Source of the DNA: Streptococcus mitis B6
GTDB lineage: Bacteria > Bacillota > Bacilli > Lactobacillales > Streptococcaceae
Direction: 5' to 3'
DNA length: 64,000 nt
NCBI RefSeq assembly: GCF_000027165.1
Contig: NC_013853.1
Location: 1,302,001 to 1,366,000 of the forward strand
This document shows, piece by piece, positions 47,704 to 57,131 of this stretch. The translations under genes were made by a program, and so were the position numbers. The notes below the pieces were generated by a model. The model was given only the letters and a program-made list of their open reading frames with translations. It was not told where the DNA came from and searched no databases. The stretch's first letter is position 1; each line of letters begins with the position of its first letter.

Positions 47704-48609
47704 TTATAGGTAAAGGAATTTGAAGATAGCTACTGCCGCAATTGCTGCTGCGATCGGTGCTACTACTGGTACCCAAGAATACCACCATTTTGAATCACCT
47801 TTGTGCTCACCAAGAACTGATTTTGGAAGGAAAGCATGAAGGAGACGTGGTCCCAAGTCACGGGCTGGGTTCAAGGCAGGTCCTGTAGGGCCACCAAGTG
47901 ATGTTACCAAGGCCATAACAAGGAATCCAAGTGCCAAGTGAGCAATTCCAAGACCAGATGTCATAAATGGTGCTACTTGTTCTTTAGCTTGATCAAGTGC
48001 TGCTGTTACTTGTTCTTGAGGAATAGTTTGACCTTGAGTAGTTGCTTGTGCAACTTGAGCATTAATAGCTGCTTGTGCTTTTGATACTAATTCAGCACCA
48101 AAGAAGTTTTTAGTCATTCCAAGAGCTGCAAAGAAAAGAACAAATGAACCAACAAACTCGTTTACAAAACCATTAATAGTTGACGCAAAGCGTGATTCTT
48201 TTGTACCATTATCCAAACTTGAAATGGTTGAGAAAGTACCCAAAATGTTGTTTGGATTTTCAGTTTTCAAGTAGTATGGGCGGTGTGTTGCCACAACCAA
48301 GGCTTGACCAAAGATAGCTCCCAAAACTTGTGCAAGGATATAAGGTGCAACCTGTGCCCAAGGGAAGAGACCGCTAATCGCAAGTCCAAGAGTGAAGGCT
48401 GGGTTAATGTGGTTACCTGATACGTTACCAAACATCAAGGCTGGGATCATAACCCCCATACCATAACCAACAGCGATAACGATCCAGCCACTTTGGTGAC
48501 CTTTCGTACCTTTAAGTTCAACGTTGGCAACTGCACCATTTCCAAGAATGATCAAAATAGCAGTGGCCAAAAATTCAGTGGCATATTTAATTGCCCATGT
48601 GAAATCCAT
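47704..48609 (-). CDS. Aquaglyceroporin / MIP channel
   Basis: The 301-aa MIP-family channel has six membrane helices and two NPA boxes: N69-P70-A71 (GNHINPAFTL) and N247-P248-A249-R250 (GPALNPARDLGPR). A long extra loop (about 166-215, Ala/Gln-rich) between helices resembles the lactococcal Gla type. It probably passes water and glycerol or small polyols. AAGGAG precedes the start. It stands as a single gene with its own promoter and terminator. Confidence 0.93.
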   Translation of the reverse strand: MDFTWAIKYATEFLATAILIILGNGAVANVELKGTKGHQSGWIVIAVGYGMGVMIPALMFGNVSGNHINPAFTLGLAISGLFPWAQVAPYILAQVLGAIFGQALVVATHRPYYLKTENPNNILGTFSTISSLDNGTKESRFASTINGFVNEFVGSFVLFFAALGMTKNFFGAELVSKAQAAINAQVAQATTQGQTIPQEQVTAALDQAKEQVAPFMTSGLGIAHLALGFLVMALVTSLGGPTGPALNPARDLGPRLLHAFLPKSVLGEHKGDSKWWYSWVPVVAPIAAAIAAVAIFKFLYL

Positions 48610-48646
48610 TTGATAGATTCTCCTTAAAATTTTTTAGACAATCCTT

Positions 48647-48675
48647 ATTCTATCAATTTTTATATCTTTTAGCAA
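48647..48675 (-). promoter_or_regulatory. Promoter of the aquaglyceroporin gene
   Basis: Minus-strand TTGCTA (48670-48675) and TAGAAT (48647-48652) separated by 17 bp, 38 bp before the start codon. Confidence 0.7.
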
Positions 48676-48733
48676 CAGGTTTTCTAAAATAATGTATGAG
48701 AAAGCGGTTTTATTATGTAACTATTAGCATTCG

Positions 48734-49753
48734 TTACTTAACCCACTCACCATTATAGTTTACGTAGTAACCATCTACTGTGGTATTAACAGCTAGAGCA
48801 CCTGAACCATACGCATAGTACCATTTACCATTGACTTGGAACCAGCCTGTCTTCATATCTCCATTACTTGCATTTAGGTAGTACCAAGTTGAACCATCTT
48901 GATACCAACCAGTTGCCATAGCTCCTGATGAACGGAGATAGTACCACTTGTTACCAAGGTTTTGCCAACCAGTTTTCATATCGCCATTTGGCTGATCTAA
49001 ATAATACCAAGTGGTACCTTCTTGATACCAGCCAGTTACCATTGCGCCTGATGAACGGAGGTAGTACCACTTATTGCCAAGTTGATACCAACCAGTTTGC
49101 ATGATTCCAGTTTTTGGATCCAAGTAGTACCATGGAGCAGGTTTGCTTCTATCAATGTCAATAGTAACATGAAAATCTTGAATCCAACCCTTAGCAACTT
49201 CACCAATTGGTAGTGGATTGTAAGAATCATCGCCAAAATTTCCTAGCTTATTTAAATAATACCAATTGCCGTCTTCATAAATCCAGCCTGTCTTTACAGC
49301 ATAATTATTATCAAAATAATAAGTTCTCTTTTCAGCAGATAGAGGATATTGTTCACCATATACTTTTCCTGTATTTTCAGATGTTTTTGCCTCTAGTACT
49401 TGTTTATCTGTTTGTTCTAGCAAAGCTCCATCTGAGCTAAAATAATACCATTTTTGTTGGAGTCCAATTTCATTAATTGGTTGGTTATCTAATAAATTAT
49501 CACGATAACCTGTTCCAGGAATTTCTAAGTATTGCCATCCAACTACCATTTCTCCTTTATCACCAAAATAGTAAGTTTTACCGTCTATTTTATGCCAATA
49601 GATTGCTTTGTGGTCATCTTTTACATAATATTTTCTATTATCCTTATCAACAAATTGGCCACCTGTGGTATCCGCAAATACAGTATTAGTAGCTAGCAAA
49701 CCAAAGAAAAATACTGTTAGTCCAACTTGCATAGTTTTTTTCAAAAGTTTCAT
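48734..49753 (-). CDS. Choline-binding surface protein
   Basis: 339 aa with a cleavable signal peptide (about 1-27, TMQVGLTVFFFGLLATNTVFA). Choline-binding repeats of about 20 residues cover almost the whole rest of the protein (TGWYQLGNKWYYL and similar GW units). The N-terminal repeats are atypical and longer, as in pneumococcal CbpF-type proteins; no separate catalytic domain is visible. It should attach non-covalently to phosphocholine on teichoic acids, a hallmark of S. pneumoniae and close relatives. The gene has a long leader (see 49787-49924). Confidence 0.92.
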   Translation of the reverse strand: MKLLKKTMQVGLTVFFFGLLATNTVFADTTGGQFVDKDNRKYYVKDDHKAIYWHKIDGKTYYFGDKGEMVVGWQYLEIPGTGYRDNLLDNQPINEIGLQQKWYYFSSDGALLEQTDKQVLEAKTSENTGKVYGEQYPLSAEKRTYYFDNNYAVKTGWIYEDGNWYYLNKLGNFGDDSYNPLPIGEVAKGWIQDFHVTIDIDRSKPAPWYYLDPKTGIMQTGWYQLGNKWYYLRSSGAMVTGWYQEGTTWYYLDQPNGDMKTGWQNLGNKWYYLRSSGAMATGWYQDGSTWYYLNASNGDMKTGWFQVNGKWYYAYGSGALAVNTTVDGYYVNYNGEWVK

Positions 49754-49786
49754 TTATATATACCTCCAATATTAAATTAACATACC

Positions 49787-49924
49787 AGATGAGGAGAAGT
49801 TATAAACTTTACCATTTGTCTATTCTTCTGAACAAACTGTTGATAGGGAATTGTATTACCAAATGCAAGAACGCTTAGTAATACAAATATAACTATTTTT
49901 TAATTCCACGATTTCTCCTCATCT
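49787..49924 (-). repeat. Nested inverted repeats in the choline-binding protein leader
   Basis: AGATGAGGAGAA (49787-49798) and TTCTCCTCATCT (49913-49924) are perfect 12-bp inverted copies 114 bp apart. Inside them TTGTATTAC (49851-49859) and GTAATACAA (49878-49886) form a second perfect stem. The whole lies in the untranslated leader of the choline-binding gene. It could be a regulatory RNA structure or a small miniature element. No coding sequence is present in 49754-50100. Confidence 0.55.
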
Positions 49925-49950
49925 TATATTGTGAACTTTCTTTCTGCTTA

Positions 49951-49979
49951 ATTCTAACACACATATGAAGACCAGTCAA
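49951..49979 (-). promoter_or_regulatory. Promoter of the choline-binding protein gene
   Basis: Minus-strand TTGACT (49974-49979) and TAGAAT (49951-49956) with a 17-bp spacer. Transcription would start near 49945, giving a leader of about 190 nt. Confidence 0.75.
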
Positions 49980-50100
49980 ATTTTTATGTTTATTTTAACT
50001 TTTTTTTATTATTATAACGTATAAGCATTTTTATTTTGGATTTGCTATTTTTAACTAAAAGAAATATAATTAAATTAAGTAGAAAGGAATAATATTTTTT

Positions 50101-50964
50101 ATGAATATACTCTCTGAGAAATTCAGAGTAAAGAGAAAAGAGTTAGGTCTCTCCCAACAAACTCTTGCAGAAGGAATTTGTGAACAAAGTCAGATTAGTA
50201 AAATTGAAAGAGGTCATTTTATTCCCTCCGCAGACTTGTTATTCAAACTCTCTCAACGACTTGAAGTCCCTTTGGATTACTTTTTCAATGAACAAATCGA
50301 AGTTAAGTCTAACCTCTCTCACTTCAAGCAATTATCTGCTCGCTTATTAGATGATAGGAATTATGACGATTTGGAATATATTTATAGAATAGAGATTGAA
50401 CGAAGTACTTTTCTAACACTAGAAGACCGAACTTACCTTGAGTGGATTAAAGCTATTATTGACTTCTATCAATATGACAGTAAGTGTGAGGCTATTTCTT
50501 CATTGGAAAATATATTATTAAAAGTCTCCTCAAATACTCTGATTTATTTAAAGGCATTGAATACTCTATCTAATTTCTATTCCTTAGTGGGTCGCGAACA
50601 AGAATATGAGGCAAACTACTCTCATTTGATGGAGTTATATCAGACAAAAAATTTTGAGCACCAAGAGTTTTTATTTGGCTACATCAGAGTTCGTTACAAC
50701 TACGCTCACTACCTAGTATCAAAGGAAAAATATAACGAAGCCATCCAAGAAGCTCTTGAGACGATTGAACTCTGTAAACAAAGACAGACAAGCTACCAAC
50801 TGGCTCCCCTACTTATTCTTGTAGGAAATGCTGGAGCCAAATTTCTAGACAAAGAACAAGTCAAAAATTATTATATAGAAGCAAGAGAGTTATGTAAGAT
50901 TTATAACAATCCTTTAATGTTGATGAAGATAGAAAATTATTTGAAGGAATTAGATACTGTTTAG
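50101..50964 (+). CDS. PlcR-type (RRNPP) transcription regulator with TPR domain
   Basis: The 287-aa protein has an N-terminal XRE HTH (about 5-60, RKELGLSQQTLAEGICEQSQISKIERG) and a helical TPR region (about 70-285). This layout is that of peptide-sensing PlcR/TprA regulators. No short secreted peptide gene with a credible start was found next to it, so the signal may be encoded elsewhere. It is divergent from the choline-binding protein gene, a possible target. Confidence 0.88.
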   Translation: MNILSEKFRVKRKELGLSQQTLAEGICEQSQISKIERGHFIPSADLLFKLSQRLEVPLDYFFNEQIEVKSNLSHFKQLSARLLDDRNYDDLEYIYRIEIERSTFLTLEDRTYLEWIKAIIDFYQYDSKCEAISSLENILLKVSSNTLIYLKALNTLSNFYSLVGREQEYEANYSHLMELYQTKNFEHQEFLFGYIRVRYNYAHYLVSKEKYNEAIQEALETIELCKQRQTSYQLAPLLILVGNAGAKFLDKEQVKNYYIEARELCKIYNNPLMLMKIENYLKELDTV

Positions 50965-51242
50965 TTAATCTTGACATTATAGTTTTTCTGAAACGTTAAA
51001 TAACCTGTAAGGCTGATAGTGAAATTAATACTATCAGTCACACAATAAAAAACTAAACAAATTGATTAGGAAACTCAAACTAAGTTCCAACAATACTTTG
51101 GGAACTACAGTCTACTACTTCAGATTCAGTTCACTATAATTTCTAAACGAATCTTATGATAGCTACCTTGTTAGGATGCTCTTATTTTTTATCAGACAAA
51201 ACAAAAGGATTAAGGAGGTGCAATTCCTTAATCCAAGAGTTC
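50965..51242. other. Intergenic stretch with hairpins
   Basis: About 280 bp without a gene. CTGATAGT (about 51011) and ACTATCAG (about 51028) form an 8-bp hairpin without a T tail. The minus-strand terminator of the ATP-grasp gene occupies 51209-51238. No peptide gene is apparent on either strand. Confidence 0.5.
51200..51238 (-). terminator. Terminator of the esterase/ATP-grasp operon
   Basis: GGATTAAGGA (about 51211-51220) pairs perfectly with TCCTTAATCC (about 51229-51238). On the minus strand it is followed by TTTTGTTTTG. Confidence 0.85.
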
Positions 51243-52409
51243 TTATTCTTGACGTTGTCCGAAATCAGCAATCATCTGCTCCATTTCTTGTCTGCTCGGA
51301 GTTGTCAGCATATACAGGTAATCTCCTTGAAGTTCCGCAAAGGCTGCTGGCATGATTTTTTTAACCTTGAACTGCTGGCTGTATTTGGCAAGCAAGTCCT
51401 CCTCAGAATAGACATAGTGAGCATTTGCACGACGGGATGTAGCTAAACAATATTGAGGTTCAAAGTCTGACGCTGGGAACTCTTCTCCTGCGACAATGGC
51501 TGCATATCCACGATAGAGGTCCAAGGAATGAGCAAAATTATAAACATCGATAGTGAAACCACCTGCAGGGCGATTATTGTACTCGATGGCAATATAATCA
51601 TCCCCTTCACGGAAGAACTCAATATGGAAGAAACGTTCTTTCATACCAAATTCTTTGACAATTGCCTCACCATATTTACGTAATTTGGGATCCATATCCT
51701 TGAGAACGTAATAAGAATTGTCCATCTTGTACATCATGAGATCAAGCGGTGTATAGGCGTAGTCAAAGGTTGTTGAGAAGACAATCTTTCCATCCTTGTC
51801 TACGAGCCCATCAAAGGTGCAAATTTCGCTAGAGGTGACAAATTTCTCAAAGAAATAAACAGTCGAATGGTCCCATTCTTGCTTGAAGTGATTGACATCG
51901 TCTTCTGTCTCAAGTTTAAAGGTTGCGGCTGCTCCCACTCCATTATCAGGTTTAGCAATCATTGGCAGGCCGATTTCATTCACAGCTTGATCCACATCTG
52001 CTTCCGTCTTGATAACAGCTCCAGGTACCACGGGGACACCTGCTTTCTTGAAGAGTTTCTTCATTTCAGACTTAAATTTCGTCTTTTTTAGATCCTCTGG
52101 TTTGGCACCAAAGACATTGAATTGTTCTCTGAGTGTTGCATCCAGCTCAAGCCAGTATTCATTGTGAGATTCAATACGATCAATTGGGCCATGTTTATAA
52201 AATAGAAAAGCAACTGCACGTTTGACTTCGTCTGTGTTCTCAAGATTATCAACACGGAAATATTCTGTCAGGCTATTACGTAAAGGTTCATCCAATTGCT
52301 CGTAAGGCTCTTGACCAATTCCCAAGACGGTAATACCTTTATTGGCTAGTTCGATGGTAAACTGTTGAAAGTTTTGTGGATAGTAGGGAGAAATAACAAG
52401 GTAATTCAT
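51243..52409 (-). CDS. ATP-grasp domain protein
   Basis: 388 aa with a pre-ATP-grasp N-terminal domain (NYLVISPYYPQNFQQFTIEL), then the ATP-grasp fold: the ATP-binding strand LPMIAKPDNGVGAAATFK near 150-167 and the metal site HIEFFREGDDYIAIEYNNRPAGG near 268-290. It would ligate a carboxylate to an amine or thiol with ATP. The substrate is unknown. It ends a cluster with two esterases (12 bp after the first), so the three may act on one small-molecule pathway. Confidence 0.85.
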   Translation of the reverse strand: MNYLVISPYYPQNFQQFTIELANKGITVLGIGQEPYEQLDEPLRNSLTEYFRVDNLENTDEVKRAVAFLFYKHGPIDRIESHNEYWLELDATLREQFNVFGAKPEDLKKTKFKSEMKKLFKKAGVPVVPGAVIKTEADVDQAVNEIGLPMIAKPDNGVGAAATFKLETEDDVNHFKQEWDHSTVYFFEKFVTSSEICTFDGLVDKDGKIVFSTTFDYAYTPLDLMMYKMDNSYYVLKDMDPKLRKYGEAIVKEFGMKERFFHIEFFREGDDYIAIEYNNRPAGGFTIDVYNFAHSLDLYRGYAAIVAGEEFPASDFEPQYCLATSRRANAHYVYSEEDLLAKYSQQFKVKKIMPAAFAELQGDYLYMLTTPSRQEMEQMIADFGQRQE

Positions 52410-52421
52410 AGGTCACTCCTT

Positions 52422-53162
52422 TTATAAATAGAGATTGCCGAGGAAATAAGGCATTTGTTTGCGCCACCATTCCCAGTCGTGGGCGACATCATGTCCCCAT
52501 TCAGCAAACCAGGCTGGAATTTGTTTCTGGTCAAAGGCTTCTTTGAGCTTGTAAAAGGATGGCAGACCGTCTTGTTCCCAAGCTCCAAGACCCGTACACA
52601 GCACAATCTCTGCCTGACGGTAACGGTCAATAAACCAGCCGTCGTTTTGGTTCCAGATATAATCTACTGGCGAGTTTTGGTAAATTGCATCGTCATTGTA
52701 GTAATCTCCGACAAAGAAACGTGCGTCGTAGACACCACTAAGAGCAATTACTTTGGTAAAGACATCTGGATGCTGGAGGAAGAAATTGAGTGCATGGTAG
52801 GCACCCATCGAACAACCTGTCGTCATCATGCCATCAAACCAACCTGTCTTGTGCTTGATAAAAGGAATGGCCTCCTCAATCACATAGCGCTCGTAGGCAC
52901 GGTGCATCTCCGCCTGGTCGTGACTATTTTTCCAAGTGGCCAACCAGCTCTCACTATCTACACTGGATAGGGTAAAGAACTGAACACGACCTTCCTCGAT
53001 AAAGGAAGCACAGGCATCAATCATGCCAAAATCATAGTATTCATTGTGACTGCCACCTGATGAAGCAAAGACCACAACTGGAATACCAGCATGACCATAA
53101 CGATTAAGGTACATTTCACGGTTAAGATTGCCACTCCAGTGGCTAAGATGTTCAATATTCAT
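52422..53162 (-). CDS. Alpha/beta-hydrolase esterase
   Basis: 246 aa of the esterase-D-like alpha/beta hydrolase family. The nucleophile elbow is TTGCSMGAYHAL (S near 118), and a C-terminal His in EWGHDVAHDWEWW completes the likely triad. No signal peptide, so cytoplasmic. It lies 21 bp after the next esterase gene and 12 bp before the ATP-grasp gene. Confidence 0.88.
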   Translation of the reverse strand: MNIEHLSHWSGNLNREMYLNRYGHAGIPVVVFASSGGSHNEYYDFGMIDACASFIEEGRVQFFTLSSVDSESWLATWKNSHDQAEMHRAYERYVIEEAIPFIKHKTGWFDGMMTTGCSMGAYHALNFFLQHPDVFTKVIALSGVYDARFFVGDYYNDDAIYQNSPVDYIWNQNDGWFIDRYRQAEIVLCTGLGAWEQDGLPSFYKLKEAFDQKQIPAWFAEWGHDVAHDWEWWRKQMPYFLGNLYL

Positions 53163-53183
53163 TTCATTTTTTCCTTTCTTAAC

Positions 53184-54008
53184 TTACCATTTTTCTGCAA
53201 AAAATCTCAGACAGTCGGGTAGATTTTCTGACCAAGGGATTTCACTATGGATAGCACCAGACTGAACTTTCAGCACAAGATTATCCAGATGTACTCCCCC
53301 TGCTATCAAATCATGGTAATAGCGTAGCGATGAATCAATGTAGGCTTGCTTGATATTGCCAGCCATCAAGGTCTTGTCCGTATTATCCGCTTCTTCCGTT
53401 CCCACATAGATGAAGATGCGCTGGTCAGGCGACAGTTTCTTGCGGTCAATATAGCGGTTAAAGGCTTCTTGGTGGAGCCAGTTAGCAGATGAAAAGACGC
53501 CCAAGCAACCAATTTGGTCTTGGTATTCCAAACCGATAAACTGGGTAATATTGCCTCCTAGTGAGGAACCAATCATGGCTGTATGCTGGCGGTCTGCTTT
53601 TGTACGATAAGTTTCATCGATAAAAGGCTTGACCACCTCCATCACAAACTCAGAATATTCCACACCCTTACCGCCAAATTGCTGTCCTGGGATAGGAGAT
53701 TCTTGGAACTTCCAAGCCGCATACTCATTCATCCGCCCCATACCATCATTGTCAATGGCAACGACAATCATGCGACTGATATCAGGATTACGCTTAATAG
53801 CTGGGATAATCTTCCATGAATGGCCAATGAAAGACTCCTTGCTATAAAAAACATTTTGCCCGTCATGAAAGTAAACAACAGGATAGGAACGATCCGTGTC
53901 TTTCTCATAATCTTTAGGCAAAAGAACACGTACACGGCGTTCCTTACCTGTATAAGGAACCTTGAGTTTGTGTTCTTTCATTTTTAAATAAAAGTAGGAT
54001 TGATTCAT
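53184..54008 (-). CDS. Alpha/beta-hydrolase esterase
   Basis: Start at the ATG 54008 (an upstream TTG at 54032 is possible), giving 274 aa. It is an esterase-D/enterochelin-esterase-type hydrolase: PVVYFHDGQNVF for the oxyanion strand, MIGSSLGGNITQF for the nucleophile (S near 142) and GAIHSEIPWSENL for the His. It is the first gene of the operon; a TATAAT-like -10 lies at about 54045 upstream. No signal peptide. Confidence 0.87.
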   Translation of the reverse strand: MNQSYFYLKMKEHKLKVPYTGKERRVRVLLPKDYEKDTDRSYPVVYFHDGQNVFYSKESFIGHSWKIIPAIKRNPDISRMIVVAIDNDGMGRMNEYAAWKFQESPIPGQQFGGKGVEYSEFVMEVVKPFIDETYRTKADRQHTAMIGSSLGGNITQFIGLEYQDQIGCLGVFSSANWLHQEAFNRYIDRKKLSPDQRIFIYVGTEEADNTDKTLMAGNIKQAYIDSSLRYYHDLIAGGVHLDNLVLKVQSGAIHSEIPWSENLPDCLRFFAEKW

Positions 54009-54061
54009 TGTCAGAAAACTCTCTATATTCAAAATTTTATTTTATTATATCACAATTATAG

Positions 54062-54110
54062 AAAAAAAGTTAGTTTTGCTTCCACTTTTGGAATTAAAAA
54101 CTAACTTTTT
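54062..54110 (-). terminator. Terminator after thiI
   Basis: A long hairpin: AAGTTAGTTTT (54067-54077) pairs with AAAACTAACTT (about 54097-54107), extended by TTCCA/TGGAA around a short loop. T runs occur on both strands. It separates nifS-thiI from the esterase operon. Confidence 0.88.
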
Positions 54111-54144
54111 CATTTAATTTTCTAAATTCTTTTGGATTTTCTGA

Positions 54145-55359
54145 TTAGAGCAGATTGTCAATCAAGTCATCCACTTCATCTTTTTCAACCTGCGGTGTAA
54201 TCTCAGTAATCATGATTCCAGCTACAGCTCGCTCAACTAAACCTTCAACATCCATGCGAGCTTCATACTGCTCCGCATTCTTAATCTTAGGATTTGTTTT
54301 CGGACGATCTGGCGCAAAAATGGTACAACAGTCTTCAAAAGGCTGGATAGAAATTTCAAAGGTGTCAATTTCCTGAGCAATGTCAATGATTTCCAACTTA
54401 TCCATTGTCACAACTGGACGGATGATAGGAGTGTTGGTAACTGCATTGATAGCCTGCATGCTTTCTAAGGTCTGGCTAGCTACTTGACCTAGGCTTTCCC
54501 CATTGATGATAACTAAACCATTTCGTACCTCACGAATACGGTCCGTAATCCGCATCATAAAGCGACGAGTTAGAGTCATCAAGTAAGCTTCTGGCGCTTT
54601 AGCCTTGATTTCCTCTTGAATCTCTGTAAAAGGAACTTCGATAAACTGGATATTTCCACCAAACTTGGTCAATTTACGGGTCAAATCTTGGGCTTTCTTG
54701 AGAGCGCCTGGACTAGTATAAGGTGGGCTGGCAAAGTGAACGGCCTCAATATCCACCCCACGCTTAAGAGCAAGATACCCTGCTACAGGTGAGTCAATCC
54801 CTCCTGACAACATGAGCATCCCTTTACCTGAAGTTCCAACTGGCAAACCACCAGCCCCACGAATAGTTTCATAAGAAAGGTAGGCTGCCTCTTCACGGAT
54901 CTCCACCTGAAGATTGATGTCAGGACTTTTCATTTGAGCTTGCACATTTGGAATGGCTTCGAAAACAGCTCCTCCAAGGGTTTGGTTGAGTTCACGACTA
55001 TCCAACTCAAAGTTGTGGTCGCTACGTTTACTAGAGATTTTAAAGGTCATGCCTTCCTTGTAGATGTCCTGCATAATCTCTTGGACAGCAGACTTCAGAA
55101 CTTCTACAGATTTTTCAACCTTATAAACAGGGGAAAAGTTTTGAATTCCAAAAACTTGTTTGAGTGATTCTGCTACTGCTGTGTAATCAGCTCCATTGAG
55201 GTAAGCGTGGGCACGGTCACGATCTGCCGTTACCTTAACTTGGGGATAGATAGACAAAACGTCTGAAATATTATTGCGAAGTTTATTGATGAAACGCATA
55301 CGGTTTTTACCCTTGGTTGACAGCTCACCGTAGCGAATCATAATTTCTGAATATTGCAT
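54145..55359 (-). CDS. thiI: tRNA 4-thiouridine synthase ThiI
   Basis: 404 aa: NFLD and THUMP domains (about 1-165) and a PP-loop adenylation domain ([12 protein letters not shown] at 184-195). There is no C-terminal rhodanese domain, the usual Gram-positive form. It adenylates U8 of tRNA for sulfur insertion and may supply thiamine synthesis. The upstream cysteine desulfurase (eight bases away) is the sulfur donor. Confidence 0.95.
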   Translation of the reverse strand: MQYSEIMIRYGELSTKGKNRMRFINKLRNNISDVLSIYPQVKVTADRDRAHAYLNGADYTAVAESLKQVFGIQNFSPVYKVEKSVEVLKSAVQEIMQDIYKEGMTFKISSKRSDHNFELDSRELNQTLGGAVFEAIPNVQAQMKSPDINLQVEIREEAAYLSYETIRGAGGLPVGTSGKGMLMLSGGIDSPVAGYLALKRGVDIEAVHFASPPYTSPGALKKAQDLTRKLTKFGGNIQFIEVPFTEIQEEIKAKAPEAYLMTLTRRFMMRITDRIREVRNGLVIINGESLGQVASQTLESMQAINAVTNTPIIRPVVTMDKLEIIDIAQEIDTFEISIQPFEDCCTIFAPDRPKTNPKIKNAEQYEARMDVEGLVERAVAGIMITEITPQVEKDEVDDLIDNLL

Positions 55360-55367
55360 GAATGCTC

Positions 55368-56510
55368 CTATCTTACTTTTCTAGTTTGGTTGTAAATTAA
55401 TTTTAGCTTGGTCAAAAATTGCTCGACCTGACTCATATCATTTTCAAGGTCTAGGCTTAAACGCACAGCTGACTGGGCCTTATCCTTATCCACTCCCATG
55501 GCAATCAGGGTTCCGGCTGGTTTCCCTGCCTTGGACGAACAAGCAGAGGTCGTTGAGATAAAAATATCATAGTCTTCAAAGGCGTGAACGATGACTTCAC
55601 CACGAACACCCTTGATTCCAAAAGTCAGGATATGAGGGGCAAAGTCTTCCTCATCCGAGAAGATAAAAATATCTGGATAGTCCAGAAGTGCTTGACGAAT
55701 CACTGCCTTCATCTGCCCAGTCTTGCTAGTAAAGATATCTAGCTTTTCCATAGATAAACGGAGAGCCTTGGCTGTCGCTGCAATCCCTGCCACATTTTCA
55801 GTTGTCGAACGGTAATCACGTTCCTGACCTCCACCTGTTAAAAGAGGCGTGATCTTCTTGCCAGACTTGATATAGACAAAACCAACACCACGGATTCCGT
55901 GGAACTTGTGACTAGAGAAAGTCGCAAAATCCACTCGTTCTGTCAGATACTTTTCAGTCGGAATCTTGGCAAGCGCCTGAACCGCATCAACGTGGAAGGA
56001 AATAGTCGGCTTGTCTGCTAACAGTTCTGAAATAGCTTGAATAGGTTGAATAGAGCCAATTTCATTGTTCACAGCCATGACGGAAACGAGGGTCGTATCA
56101 GGTCTTATCAAATCTGCTAACGCTTCAACATCCACAAATCCTTTGTTATCAACTGGAGCAAAATCCACTTCAAAACCTTGAGATTTCAACCAAAGGGCTG
56201 ACTCTTTGACTGCAGGATGTTCAATGGCTGATACAATGATGTGCTTTCCAAACTGAGCCTTTTCAAAGGCCACACCCTTGATGACCCAGTTATCTCCTTC
56301 TGTCCCACCAGAAGTAAAGAAGATTTCATCGCTTTTCTTACCGATTAAATCTGCAATCTGTTGGCGAGAAGCCTCTAAGATTCGTGTTGCCTGGTCTCCC
56401 AAACGATGGAGACTAGATGGATTTCCTAAAATTTTTGAAGCCACCTGCATATAAGTTTCAAGTGCTTCAGGATAGGGCTTGGTCGTCGCCGAATTATCAA
56501 AGTAAATCAT
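55368..56510 (-). CDS. Cysteine desulfurase partner of ThiI (NifS/IscS type)
   Basis: The 380-aa PLP enzyme has the Schiff-base lysine K202 in FSSHKFHG and the persulfide-forming C324 in [10 protein letters not shown]. It takes sulfur from cysteine. Position directly upstream of thiI, eight bases away, matches the NifZ-ThiI pair of Bacillus that makes 4-thiouridine without a rhodanese domain. Confidence 0.94.
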   Translation of the reverse strand: MIYFDNSATTKPYPEALETYMQVASKILGNPSSLHRLGDQATRILEASRQQIADLIGKKSDEIFFTSGGTEGDNWVIKGVAFEKAQFGKHIIVSAIEHPAVKESALWLKSQGFEVDFAPVDNKGFVDVEALADLIRPDTTLVSVMAVNNEIGSIQPIQAISELLADKPTISFHVDAVQALAKIPTEKYLTERVDFATFSSHKFHGIRGVGFVYIKSGKKITPLLTGGGQERDYRSTTENVAGIAATAKALRLSMEKLDIFTSKTGQMKAVIRQALLDYPDIFIFSDEEDFAPHILTFGIKGVRGEVIVHAFEDYDIFISTTSACSSKAGKPAGTLIAMGVDKDKAQSAVRLSLDLENDMSQVEQFLTKLKLIYNQTRKVR

Positions 56511-56648
56511 GTTTTCTCACGCTTTCTAAAATCACTCCTTCTATTGTATCATGAAACGAAGCCTGCGACAAGAAAGGGCATTTCCTCTTTTTTTAAGATT
56601 TTTTTAAAGAAATGAGGTATAATAAATTTTAATTAAAGGAGAGAATGT

Positions 56649-57086
56649 ATGTCTAATTATCGTAGAACTTCAAAACCAAAAACAGAACACATCAAAAAAG
56701 GCTTTACAGTCTTTCAAAAAACCGTCGCTACTATCGGTAGTATCCTTGGCTTAATTACCGCAAGTATCACTATCATGAACGCCTTGGATAATAACAAAAA
56801 TACTAAAAAAGAACCTGCGACAACCCAGACGACAACCATTGTCAAAGAAATCCAAAAGGAATCCCCTAAGGAAAACACCAGTCCAACTAAGGAAACTAAC
56901 ACTAGTCAAGAAAAAGCACAACAAGAAGAAACACCAAAAGCTAGCGTCAAGGAAGAGAAAAAAGAAGAGCAGAAAGCATCAACTCTGGATTCTTCTACTC
57001 CTGCTCCTACTCCAAGTAAGCCTGCCGCTGATAATGAAAAACAGTCCAATAATACTCCAACTTCAGAAAATAAAAGTAATCAATAA
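56649..57086 (+). CDS. Small membrane-anchored protein with Ser/Thr/Lys-rich tail
   Basis: 145 aa: a basic N-terminus, one membrane helix (about 25-47, VATIGSILGLITASITIMNAL), then a low-complexity tail rich in Lys, Glu, Thr, Ser and Pro that is probably outside the membrane. It resembles proteins I recall as DUF6556; function unknown. TATAAT at about 56621 and AAAGGAGAG precede the start. A bidirectional terminator follows. Confidence 0.8.
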   Translation: MSNYRRTSKPKTEHIKKGFTVFQKTVATIGSILGLITASITIMNALDNNKNTKKEPATTQTTTIVKEIQKESPKENTSPTKETNTSQEKAQQEETPKASVKEEKKEEQKASTLDSSTPAPTPSKPAADNEKQSNNTPTSENKSNQ

Positions 57087-57091
57087 TCACT

Positions 57092-57131
57092 AAAATAGCC
57101 TCCTTCCAAACTTGGAAAGAAGCTATTTTTT
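57092..57131. terminator. Bidirectional terminator between the small membrane protein and ftsK
   Basis: AAAATAGC (57092-57099) pairs with GCTATTTT (57122-57129); inner CCTTCC pairs with GGAAAG around AAACTT. T runs on both strands serve the convergent genes. Confidence 0.88.
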
